Translations under genes and position numbers: made by a program
Part shown: piece after piece, positions 34,119-40,816 of the stretch
How positions within the stretch are numbered: position 1 is the first letter of the stretch
Layout: every line of letters starts with the position of its first letter
Source of the DNA: a virus
Length of the DNA stretch: 41,470 nucleotides
Strand: one strand, 5' to 3'
IMG/VR virus record: IMGVR_UViG_3300035182_001336
Span: 1-41,470 of that record
Notes under the pieces: model-generated
What the model saw: the letters and a program-made list of their open reading frames with translations, nothing else
Told to the model about the DNA's origin: nothing
The model's database searches: none

Positions 34119-34284
34119 GCGTTTCCTGCTTGAGGTTCAACAGCTTCTGCTATCGAGCGATGAGGCCATTGGGGCTCTCAAGGTGCCTAGCACGACCGTG
34201 CACTCGGTGCGGATCATTTCTCCTAGCGACCGTAACTTCCTGAACGGCGACGAAGTCACCTTTGGCGGCTGGGACATCCCGTGA
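34105..34284 (+). CDS. Very small FQQ-family relative
   Basis: 59 residues. MLSYKRFLLEVQQLLLSSDE combines an L-L-E at residues 8-10 with the Q-Q helix, after which the rest looks beta-rich. It overlaps the previous gene by 14 bases. The ribosome-binding site is weak (AAG). If the leader is a protease site, the Q-Q helix starts right at the cut. Confidence 0.5.
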   Translation: MLSYKRFLLEVQQLLLSSDEAIGALKVPSTTVHSVRIISPSDRNFLNGDEVTFGGWDIP

Positions 34285-34322
34285 CTTCAAAAGAGAGATG
34301 GGTAGCTGGCCATAAGCCCTGG

Positions 34323-34328
34323 TAAATA
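34323..34328 (+). promoter_or_regulatory. Late promoter motif 5 bases before start
   Basis: GGTAAATAGATGCATGAGC, close to the sequence at 17047 in motif and spacing; ATG is at 34334. Confidence 0.45.
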
Positions 34329-34333
34329 GATGC

Positions 34334-34573
34334 ATGAGCATCTTTACCACCCTCCTCGAGAACGACGAGACCGCCAAGCTAGAGGCTTGGAAGGCTGGCG
34401 TTAAGAAGGCGCATCCTGACTATGCGTCCAAGATCCAGTTCAAGGGCCGTACTGAGCCTGGCAAAGACGGCAAGTCACGGAACCTCATCAATGCTGAGGT
34501 GCCAGGTCTCGACCGTTCTTTCGGCGTCTTCAACCTTGATGACCCCGATGACAACGAAGTCCTAGGCGACTGA
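34334..34573 (+). CDS. Small protein with L-L-E leader
   Basis: 79 residues, beginning MSIFTTLLENDE, with L-L-E at residues 7-9. The remainder (KKAHPDYASKIQFKGRTEPG) has no family Q-Q helix. The C-terminus is acidic. It may be another targeted protein, but the assignment is weak. It converges with the disrupted gene on the minus strand (12-base overlap). Confidence 0.55.
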   Translation: MSIFTTLLENDETAKLEAWKAGVKKAHPDYASKIQFKGRTEPGKDGKSRNLINAEVPGLDRSFGVFNLDDPDDNEVLGD

Positions 34574-35111
34574 AAACCAAGTAGGCTGTTCGCGCTTGGT
34601 CCACTTGGCCAAGTGCTGCTTGCACTTGACATAGTACCTACGGTAGGCTTCGACAGCATTCGAGCCTCGTAGCTCCTCGGGCATCGCCTGAGCGGGTTCG
34701 GTGAACCCGATGTCATCAAGACCTTTAGGCGCCTTTGCAAGGAACTCACCTAGTTCTCTGACTGTTTTCCCTACGCCTGGTGTAAAACGGCACTGCCGCT
34801 CGATATCGAGCTCTATCATTAACTGATAGAGCCTTGCTACGTCTAACCCAGACGGCGCACGGGTGGTTGACGTGCGTCGCAACATAGCATATACGATTTG
34901 CGATGGTAAGGCGCTGAGCATCTAAGTTAAAGACAGCATCCTCGCCTGCCAGCTTCAAGATCCGCTTTCCCTTGTGCTCGACGTAGCTGCCATTGAGCAG
35001 CCTGTGAGTGCTTAGCATCTGTGCTGATTCAAGGACCATCTTGACCACATGCTTGTCAGCGTGTTGTTGGGCTGCTAACGCTGGGTCATCTGCTAGCATG
35101 AAGATGTTCAT
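34562..35111 (-). pseudogene. Conserved phage protein broken by a single-base frameshift
   Basis: From ATG 35111 one frame reads MNIFMLADDPALAAQQHADK (residues 1-20) and NHPCAVW (about 85). A second frame then carries SNAVEAYRRYYVKCKQHLAK and ends WTKREQPTWFSVA. Together these match a widely distributed phage protein family (N-terminal H-A-D-K, C-terminal Y-Y-x-x-K, W-T-x-R-x-x-P-x-W). The span is 550 bases, one too many, and the crossing lies near a GGG run at about 34850. The family's role is uncertain. It may be a real pseudogene or a sequencing error. Confidence 0.6.
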
Positions 35112-35159
35112 GTCGCCATCATAACCGCTCGGCAACAGATAGTAAACACGCAAAGAAAA

Positions 35160-35178
35160 GGCCGCTCATCGAGCGGCC
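35160..35178 (-). terminator. Rho-independent terminator for the 35199-35486 gene
   Basis: GGCCGCTC/GAGCGGCC with loop of 3, followed on the minus strand by TTTTCTTTG. Confidence 0.75.
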
Positions 35179-35198
35179 TCGTCGCTAACCTGCTAGGA

Positions 35199-35486
35199 TT
35201 AGCTGATTGTCTTCAGGGCGCCGATGGCAGCCTTGATAGCAGCAGCGGTAGCTGCAACAGTGGTGGTGTTCGCTGGCGTGAGGTTGTCAACGATCACGGT
35301 CGGGAACGTGACGAGCTCGTCGCCTGAACCGGCTGTCGAATTGGTCGTCAGGTCATACTCGACGCCTTCGAGAGCGAAACCCTCGATGACGACTTGCAGG
35401 TTGGACAGGGCCAGGGCGCCTGCCGAGTTGATTGCAACGACGCGGCCGCGAACGGCGAAGTCGAACTGTTTCTTAGCAATTGCCAT
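35199..35486 (-). CDS. Small unknown protein, probable abundant virion protein
   Basis: 95 residues, rich in Ala, Thr, Val and Ile, and strand-like (FDFAVRGRVVAINSAGALAL), ending in AATAAAIKAAIGALKTIS. It is monocistronic, with its own late motif (35521-35526), a GGAG site and a strong terminator. This layout suits a product made in quantity late in infection, such as a head decoration or tail component (inference). No homologue recognised. Confidence 0.7.
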   Translation of the reverse strand: MAIAKKQFDFAVRGRVVAINSAGALALSNLQVVIEGFALEGVEYDLTTNSTAGSGDELVTFPTVIVDNLTPANTTTVAATAAAIKAAIGALKTIS

Positions 35487-35520
35487 GGTGAGGGGGTCTC
35501 CGCAAAAAGGTTAGCGGATG

Positions 35521-35526
35521 TATTTA
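35521..35526 (-). promoter_or_regulatory. Late promoter motif for the 35199-35486 gene
   Basis: GGTAAATAC on the minus strand, 34 bases before ATG 35486. Confidence 0.6.
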
Positions 35527-35779
35527 CCTGGCCGGGCGGCTGGAAGCCAGCCCAGGAATGGCAATTGACACGGTGAACAATGTTCCAAAAAGATGTCAAG
35601 ATGTCTAAAACCGTGATATATATCATACAATTGATGTTTCAAACATTGGTAAGAGGTTAAAGAGTGTAACTTGGTAGTTTACAAAGCTCGAGTATGGGAT
35701 TAAATTCAAACCCGTGAACAGCAACGGCAACCGCCAAACAACGAGTTCACTTCCACCAACACCTCTGGAGTAGTACCAA
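35527..35779 (+). other. Leader region with a 12-base palindrome
   Basis: No gene was found in these ~250 bases. The palindrome TGATATATATCA (35614-35625) and a TTGACA (from about 35565, without a good -10) are the only signals. The region precedes the 35780 gene. Confidence 0.4.
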
Positions 35780-36184
35780 ATGAACACCGCAACCACCCCC
35801 GTTTCCACAGCCGCAGCCGCACCTGCACCCGCCCAGACCGCCTTCATCATGAAGGACGGGGACAAGTTCGCCTGCGTGGTGAACAACGAGCGGGTAGCGA
35901 CCTCGAAGCATGCCGACTACGTCGAATACCATCTCCGCCGCGGCGACGTCAAGGTGCTCACCGAGCTGTCGATTAACAACATCGCCTACGTCGATGACAA
36001 CGGCGTGGTCACGAAGATCGTGGCGGCTGAACGCACCCCGCGCCGTCAGCAACAGCGCGCCCAGAAGGCAGCAACGGCCGCCGGCGCCCCGATCGCGGTT
36101 CCGCAGGTACAGTCGAAGATCCCGGTCGCCGTCAGCCGCGCCGCCAAGGCTGCCGTCAAGCTGTTGGCGCCCGCCACACATTGA
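35780..36184 (+). CDS. Hypothetical Ala-rich protein
   Basis: 134 residues. An Ala/Pro/Thr-rich N-terminus (about 1-20) precedes a compact region (FIMKDGDKFACVVNNERVAT and YVDDNGVVTKIVAAE) and a basic, Ala/Gln-rich tail. No known domain. There is a GGAG site 9 bases before the ATG. The flexible ends suggest a structural or nucleic-acid-binding protein, but this cannot be decided. Confidence 0.65.
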   Translation: MNTATTPVSTAAAAPAPAQTAFIMKDGDKFACVVNNERVATSKHADYVEYHLRRGDVKVLTELSINNIAYVDDNGVVTKIVAAERTPRRQQQRAQKAATAAGAPIAVPQVQSKIPVAVSRAAKAAVKLLAPATH

Positions 36185-36213
36185 ACGGCCAGCAACTTTT
36201 CTAACCTTCCCCT

Positions 36214-36255
36214 AAGCCCCCGGCTTTTTGTAAGCCACCCGATTGGGTGGCTTAC
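36214..36255 (+). terminator. Terminator region between convergent genes
   Basis: A small AAGCC/GGCTT hairpin with TTTTT is followed by an 11-base perfect inverted repeat, GTAAGCCACCC/GGGTGGCTTAC (36230-36240 with 36245-36255). The second has only a poor T tract. Confidence 0.5.
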
Positions 36256-36663
36256 TCATTTCCAGGCTGATTTCCAGGCTGAGAGCTTCTTACCAGTCAG
36301 CATCCTGGCCATTGCCTTGCGCTGCTTCTCATGCTCCGCAAAGACAAAGGGTAGCTGTCCTACAATCAGCGGTACCAGCTTCTCAAAGCTGATGATTGGT
36401 GAGTCAAAGATGCCAAACCAACCATCGCCGGCTCCGTACACGGCCCCTGCGCCCACGTAGATTTCAGCTGAGTCGCGCTCGCTTCTCGCTATCACAAGCT
36501 TTACGGTCTCTTCGTCATGCTTGACCGTCCCTGTATTGGTGATCAGCTCGCGCTTGATCGTGTGATGCTTGCGGGCCAGCTTGATATCGAGGTCAGCGTC
36601 AAACTCGACCAACGCTTGCTGGAGCTTCAGCGCACGTTGCACTGCGTTGTCGGGCGTGCTCAT
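36256..36663 (-). CDS. FQQ-family relative without MKL leader
   Basis: 135 residues from ATG 36663, selected for its GGAG site 7 bases upstream over a TTG at 36687. The helix VQRALKLQQALVEFDADLDI is the family signature, followed by strands and a basic C-terminal tail (KQRKAMARMLTGKKLSAWK). The leader does not have L-L-E. The 5' end overlaps the preceding gene by 65 bases. Function unknown. Confidence 0.6.
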   Translation of the reverse strand: MSTPDNAVQRALKLQQALVEFDADLDIKLARKHHTIKRELITNTGTVKHDEETVKLVIARSERDSAEIYVGAGAVYGAGDGWFGIFDSPIISFEKLVPLIVGQLPFVFAEHEKQRKAMARMLTGKKLSAWKSAWK

Positions 36664-37843
36664 ATACGGTCTCCACGAGAACTTCAACCTTGCAGCGGGA
36701 CAGCACCGTTTGCTTGACGCCCTTGTACGTGTCGTGCTCGACGATCGTGCCGGTCACCTTGACGCTGTCCTCCTTGTGTAGGAGGTTACCTGCCGAGGTC
36801 TTCTTCCACTTGAAGGTCCGACCTTCGATGTCCCTCATGATCACCAAATAGTCATAGGTGTCATGGTAGTAATTGCTGGTGATCGGATGCACGAGCGTGA
36901 CGGTCAGCTCCAGGTCTCGAGCGCGGTCACCGACAACGCCGTAGAACTCGTTGAGTGTCTTCGCCTTGCCAGGCAGCGAGCCATGAGCCTTGTGGTAGGT
37001 GTAGACGCTCGAGACGACGTAGTTCAGGTGGCGAGCTTCAACCTCGTTGGCGATCAGCATGATCGAGAGGTTCTTGAAGTAGTCCGAGTCGTAGCGCCGA
37101 GCCAGGATATAGGCGATGATCTTGTCTGCCAGCTCGTGGTCTTGGTCATCGATTGACTTGGCCTGGCCGTTAAACATCAGCTCCCACACATAATTGGTCG
37201 TGCCACGGGTATCTTCCGAGCAGAACTCGTACTTGCCACGCTCACGCACCACCTGGCAAGCGTAGGAGACAGCGAGCGCCGCAAGCAGCGTCACCGGCTT
37301 GTAGTCATGCCGTTGGCTGTTGTGATATGTGGGCTCGCGCTTGGCCAGGTCATTCAGGTAGTCAGACAGGGCCTTCAGAGAGGACATCCACCACGCAACG
37401 GCCTTCTCGGGGCTCTTGGCGCTGAGGAAGTCATCCATGCAGCTCGAGCCGACCTGCTTGTAAGCACCGTCATCGTGCTGCAGCAGCCAGGTGAACTTGC
37501 GCTTGCGGTTCTGCCCGCAGTGCTCGCACAGGTAGGCTGAGCTCTTGCGGTAGCTGTCAGGCGCGTTCTCGCCGGGCACCCCGAAGATCAGGTTGTCCTG
37601 GCCTTCAACCGCTTCGATGCGGCCGAGGAAGCGCCAGCCATTGAGCTTGATCGGCTCGCCGAACACCTCGATGTCAATGACCTCGTCAACTTGGTTGTTG
37701 CGGTTTGAGCGGAGGTAGGTGTCGGAAACCGTGTGAGCCAGCGGCTGGCAGCCCAGCTTTGTCGCCTTCTTGTTGAGCTTCTCCAGCTCAAGCACCAGCA
37801 GCGGCACGCACTCGGGAATGATGGTTGCTTTCAGCAGGCTCAT
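36599..37843 (-). CDS. Hypothetical zinc-binding protein
   Basis: 414 residues from ATG 37843, which overlaps the preceding frame's stop (ATGA) and follows a GAGG site. A zinc-finger-like segment, YLCEHCGQNRKRKFTWLLQH (about residues 103-122), then VGSSCMDDFL, resembles a conserved part of large phage/plasmid proteins of unknown function. A later part (about 310-380) looks like an OB-fold (VKVTGTIVEHDTYKG). The last ~20 codons run 65 bases into the next gene, an unusual overlap. Confidence 0.7.
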   Translation of the reverse strand: MSLLKATIIPECVPLLVLELEKLNKKATKLGCQPLAHTVSDTYLRSNRNNQVDEVIDIEVFGEPIKLNGWRFLGRIEAVEGQDNLIFGVPGENAPDSYRKSSAYLCEHCGQNRKRKFTWLLQHDDGAYKQVGSSCMDDFLSAKSPEKAVAWWMSSLKALSDYLNDLAKREPTYHNSQRHDYKPVTLLAALAVSYACQVVRERGKYEFCSEDTRGTTNYVWELMFNGQAKSIDDQDHELADKIIAYILARRYDSDYFKNLSIMLIANEVEARHLNYVVSSVYTYHKAHGSLPGKAKTLNEFYGVVGDRARDLELTVTLVHPITSNYYHDTYDYLVIMRDIEGRTFKWKKTSAGNLLHKEDSVKVTGTIVEHDTYKGVKQTVLSRCKVEVLVETVYEHARQRSATCAEAPASVGRV

Positions 37844-37988
37844 TTTGTCACCTCGACAAACAGCAGTTGCAGGCCGCATTCTTTTGCGATGCGGATGGCA
37901 CGAGCGCGTTCCAGCGGAGCCTTGGAATCCCACAGCACAGGCTCTCCGACTTCGTTGATGAATCCAACGCTTCGATCTTCAGCTCCAT
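37840..37988 (-). pseudogene. Small coupled gene with single-base frameshift
   Basis: ATG 37988 has a GGAG site. It starts MELKIEA and would then need a -1 shift near 37967 to read VGFINEVGEPVLWDSKAPLE and RIAKECGLQLLFVEVTK, whose stop overlaps the next start (ATGA). The span is 149 bases, one short of a multiple of three. The coding quality of the second frame is good, so a base was probably lost. Confidence 0.55.
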
Positions 37989-37998
37989 GTTGCTCTCC

Positions 37999-38247
37999 TC
38001 AAGCATTTGTTGCAGCCAAGGCAGCCTGCTTCGTACCCAGCGGCCCAACCGCCTTGCCAAGCAGATGCTTCATAGTGGTTGTAGTAGCAAGGCGCTTTTC
38101 AGGCTCAACAGGCTCGATGATCACTTCGTCCTGCACGTCGGCTGCCCAAGCGGGAACCGGGTCGTGCTTGAACTAGCGAAACCGAACAGGCTTGGCGGAG
38201 GTGTCATTGCAATGACGATACGTGATCGTTGCGCCAATGTCTGCCAT
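37999..38247 (-). pseudogene. Small gene interrupted by an in-frame amber codon
   Basis: ATG 38247 follows AAGGAG. The 82-codon frame reads MADIGATITYRHCNDT and, after a TAG at 38173-38175, continues as FKHDPVPAWAADVQDEVIIE and on to a TGA at 37999. The frame on both sides looks coding. A mutation of TGG, CAG or similar is the simplest cause. Confidence 0.55.
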
Positions 38248-38284
38248 GATGCTCTCCTTAAGTATCTGTTGAACGATTGATTTG

Positions 38285-38313
38285 ATTATACACTTGATAT
38301 AGCTCCTTGTAAA
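38285..38313 (-). promoter_or_regulatory. Sigma70-type promoter for the minus-strand accessory operon
   Basis: TTTACA (38313-38308), 17 bases, TATAAT (38290-38285) on the minus strand: five of six and six of six consensus bases. It precedes the 38247 gene and its coupled followers to 36256. Confidence 0.7.
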
Positions 38314-38315
38314 TA
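38310..38315 (+). promoter_or_regulatory. Late promoter motif (distal) before sheath gene
   Basis: TGTAAATAG, overlapping the opposing minus-strand -35 box. Confidence 0.35.
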
Positions 38316-38376
38316 GGCACGAGACATCCTATGTGAGGAAAACTTCGGAAGAGGCATCTCCCTGGCTATCTCGTCA

Positions 38377-38382
38377 TAAATA
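38377..38382 (+). promoter_or_regulatory. Late promoter motif (proximal) before sheath gene
   Basis: CATAAATAC, 34 bases before the gp18 ATG, with a GGAG ribosome-binding site between them. This is the closest match to the T4 form before a highly expressed gene. Confidence 0.6.
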
Positions 38383-38416
38383 CACAGTCTAAGAAATTGA
38401 CAGGAGACACCCTACC

Positions 38417-39988
38417 ATGCCAACTCTCGTCTCACCAGGCGTTAGCGTTACCATCATCGACGAGTCGTTCTACGTCGCCGCTTCTGCGCCTTGCGTGCCG
38501 TTGTTCTTCGTCGCAACGCGCGAGGACAAGAAGAAGGCCGACGGTACGACGGATGCACCTGGCGCCAAGGAATCCAGCGTCGTTCGAACCATCACATCCC
38601 TGAACCAGTCTGTGGACACCTACGGTGTTCCATACTTCCGTGCGGACAACACCGGCGCTCAGCTGCACGGTGACGCTCGCAATGAGTACGGCCTCTTTGC
38701 GCTCAACCAGTATCTGTCCGTTGGCAACCGCGCTTATGTCGTGCGCGCCGACGTTGACCTGGCTGATGCACCGGTCGTAACTCTGACCCCAGGCTCCCCA
38801 ACCTTCACCGGTGCGGGTAACGGTGCAATGACTTCGGTCGCTGTGAACCAGACAACTGGTCACGCTGAAACTTGGACCGTCACGGCTACCAGCTCGACGA
38901 ACTTCTCGGTCTCTGGTTTTGTGTCAGGCGGTCAACCGACAGCCATTGTAGGTACGCCTTACAACAACGGCATCATCTCCTTCACGATCAATGCGGGTTC
39001 TACTCCGTTCTCGGCAGGCGATGTCTTCACGGTCGTAGTCACGTCTTCGACAGCCGCAAACCCGCTGGGCGCCAATGACGCTGCCAAGCGCGTTACGATT
39101 GTCACGGCTCTGGCCGCTGAGATCAACACGAACTCTGACGTGCGTTCGGACTACTACGAGTACAACATCATCCTGTGCCCTGGCTACCCAGAGGTCATCG
39201 ACGAGCTGTTGAACCTGAACCTGTCCATCAACGAAGAGGCGTTCATCATCGCTGACACGCCGATGAACAAGAGCCCAGAGGATACGGCAACGTGGTCAAT
39301 GACTTCGGCGCGCTTCCGCTCGCAGAACGTTGCGTACTACTACCCGCACGTCTTGGCCTCCAACCTCGACGGCGTTGACGTGCTGGCTTCGGCTTCGGGC
39401 GCTGCGCTCAAGACCTTCGCCTACACAGCGAACGTTGCTGAAGTTTGGTACCCACCTGCAGGCTTCCGCCGGGGCGTGCTGACTGGTATCTCGAATGTCG
39501 GTTACGTCACCGGCACGTTGGGTACGCCGACAACCTTCGTTCAGTCTCCGCTGAACCAAGGCCAACGCGACGTACTCTATGAGTATCAGAAGAACGTCAA
39601 CATCATCCCGTACTTCCCGGGTCGTGGCTTCGTGGTCTTCGGTCAGAAGACCTCCTACAGCCTGACATCGGCGCTTGACCGGGTCAACGTCATGCTGCTG
39701 CTGCAAAAGCTGAAGCGCGAGATCCGCAAGGCCTCGATGGCTTACCTGTTTGAGCTGAATGACCGCATCACGCGCGACTCGATCAAGACGATGATCGATG
39801 ACTACCTGAATGACATCATGGTCCGCCGTGGCCTGTATGATTACCTGGTAGTCTGCGATGACAGCAATAACACGCCGACTCGCATTGACCGTAACGAGCT
39901 GTGGGTTGACATCCTCGTCAAGCCGCCGAAGTCGGTCGAGTTCATCTACATCCCAATCCGGGTTGTTGCAACGGGTACTTCGATCTAA
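38417..39988 (+). CDS. 18: Tail sheath protein gp18
   Basis: 523 residues (T4 gp18 has 659). VSPGVSVTIIDESFY (about residues 5-19) and a C-terminal region with LVVCDDSNNTPTRIDRNELW and VDILVKPPKSVEFIYIPIRV are classical for contractile-sheath proteins. It is alone between a late promoter and a terminator, as for an abundant structural protein. The shorter length points to fewer protruding outer domains than in T4. Confidence 0.95.
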   Translation: MPTLVSPGVSVTIIDESFYVAASAPCVPLFFVATREDKKKADGTTDAPGAKESSVVRTITSLNQSVDTYGVPYFRADNTGAQLHGDARNEYGLFALNQYLSVGNRAYVVRADVDLADAPVVTLTPGSPTFTGAGNGAMTSVAVNQTTGHAETWTVTATSSTNFSVSGFVSGGQPTAIVGTPYNNGIISFTINAGSTPFSAGDVFTVVVTSSTAANPLGANDAAKRVTIVTALAAEINTNSDVRSDYYEYNIILCPGYPEVIDELLNLNLSINEEAFIIADTPMNKSPEDTATWSMTSARFRSQNVAYYYPHVLASNLDGVDVLASASGAALKTFAYTANVAEVWYPPAGFRRGVLTGISNVGYVTGTLGTPTTFVQSPLNQGQRDVLYEYQKNVNIIPYFPGRGFVVFGQKTSYSLTSALDRVNVMLLLQKLKREIRKASMAYLFELNDRITRDSIKTMIDDYLNDIMVRRGLYDYLVVCDDSNNTPTRIDRNELWVDILVKPPKSVEFIYIPIRVVATGTSI

Positions 39989-40006
39989 AGGCATAAACGC
40001 CTCTTC

Positions 40007-40031
40007 AAAAGCCGCCTTCGGGCGGCTTTTT
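40007..40031 (+). terminator. Rho-independent terminator after tail sheath gene
   Basis: AAAAGCCGCC, TTCG loop, GGCGGCTTTT then T; 18 bases after the sheath stop. Confidence 0.9.
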
Positions 40032-40143
40032 CATGCGTGACTCCTGGACCTGAGGTGCATTGCGCCTCATCAACTTGGTAATTTTGTAATAAGCAACTGG
40101 CATACTGTGCTGGTTTACATTTGAGTCTCTTTTGGTTTAAGAT

Positions 40144-40155
40144 TCTACATGTAGA
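40144..40155. repeat. 12-base palindrome upstream of the 40175 gene
   Basis: TCTACATGTAGA is self-complementary and lies 20 bases before ATG 40175, a position where an operator could act. Confidence 0.35.
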
Positions 40156-40174
40156 CTTTTGTAGGATCCCTTAA

Positions 40175-40528
40175 ATGGAACTAGCTCAACGACCTGGGAC
40201 CAGGCTTGAGCGGATCAAGTATTACTGCGACATCCGCCGTAAGACCTTCATTCGCAATGCTTTGGTCGATGATGACCTCGAGGTCAGGCGCGCCCTGTCC
40301 GACGTGGTGCTCTCCCTACGCACGGACAATGACACCGGGTTCCAGCAAGTGCTGGTCAAGACCATCCGCGGCTTTACGGTAGGCCATGGCAACGGCCTGT
40401 CGTCGTCGCTACCGGGCTTGCTCTTCGGCAAGGAGCACTCGCGCCGTAGGCGCGTTGACCCAACGAAGCTCTGGGACTTCACGCGCGAAGCATGGGGCCT
40501 CAAGGCTCCTGAGAAGCTGGCGGCCTGA
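40175..40528 (+). CDS. Hypothetical basic protein
   Basis: 117 residues, with many Arg and Lys residues (RRKTFIRNALVDDDLEVRRA and KEHSRRRRVDPTKLW), possibly nucleic-acid binding. There is no strong Shine-Dalgarno sequence apart from GTAGGA 12 bases before the ATG. The start of the next small gene lies 2 bases after its stop. Function unknown. Confidence 0.6.
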   Translation: MELAQRPGTRLERIKYYCDIRRKTFIRNALVDDDLEVRRALSDVVLSLRTDNDTGFQQVLVKTIRGFTVGHGNGLSSSLPGLLFGKEHSRRRRVDPTKLWDFTREAWGLKAPEKLAA

Positions 40529-40529
40529 C

Positions 40530-40663
40530 ATGGTGCCCATCATCTTCTTTGGCGGCCTTGCCTTCATCATCTCTACTTTGAGACGCAAACGCTGCTCATC
40601 ACAGGAATCGCGTTTGTGATAGCTTTCTTGCTGGGCAGCATGCATACTCGCTCAAAGCAATGA
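40530..40663 (+). pseudogene. Small membrane-protein gene with single-base frameshift
   Basis: ATG 40530 reads MVPIIFFGGLAFIIST, then a -1 shift at the TTT run (about 40578) leads into FETQTLLITGIAFVIAFLLG and SMHTRSKQ before the TGA. Two hydrophobic segments result. The span of 134 bases is one short of a multiple of three. A lost T in the homopolymer would explain it. Confidence 0.5.
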
Positions 40664-40664
40664 C

Positions 40665-40766
40665 GTGAGTTCTTGCATGGAGCTCAGTTGCGGCGCCTTC
40701 ATGGTTTTCATCTTGGGCGCTGGCCTCAAGGAAGTTGTGTCGTGGGTGAGGTTGATTTTTGCTTAA
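40665..40766 (+). CDS. Very small possible membrane peptide
   Basis: 33 residues from GTG 40665 or 29 from ATG 40677, with one hydrophobic stretch (GAFMVFILGAGL). Only weak initiation signals. It starts one base after the stop of the preceding disrupted gene. Confidence 0.3.
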   Translation: MSSCMELSCGAFMVFILGAGLKEVVSWVRLIFA

Positions 40767-40790
40767 CTGAGCCTTTAGATGGTGTATAAT
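40763..40790 (+). promoter_or_regulatory. Sigma70-like promoter with inverted repeat around the -10 box
   Basis: TTAACT, 16 bases, TATAAT (40785-40790). The -10 is framed by AGATGG (40777-40782) and CCATCT (40791-40796). Confidence 0.55.
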
Positions 40791-40816
40791 CCATCTCAAC
40801 ACAACAGGGATACTTT

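Noticed and set aside
37999-38247. TAG reassigned to an amino acid in this phage
   Set aside because: Other genes in the window end naturally in TAG, and the large structural genes have no internal TAG.
39296-39994. Antisense open frame of 232 codons
   Set aside because: Shadow of the sheath gene; no ribosome-binding site and no protein-like composition.
14094-40663. One shared programmed frameshift mechanism for the broken genes
   Set aside because: The shifts go in both directions and share no slippery sequence; mutation or read error is simpler.
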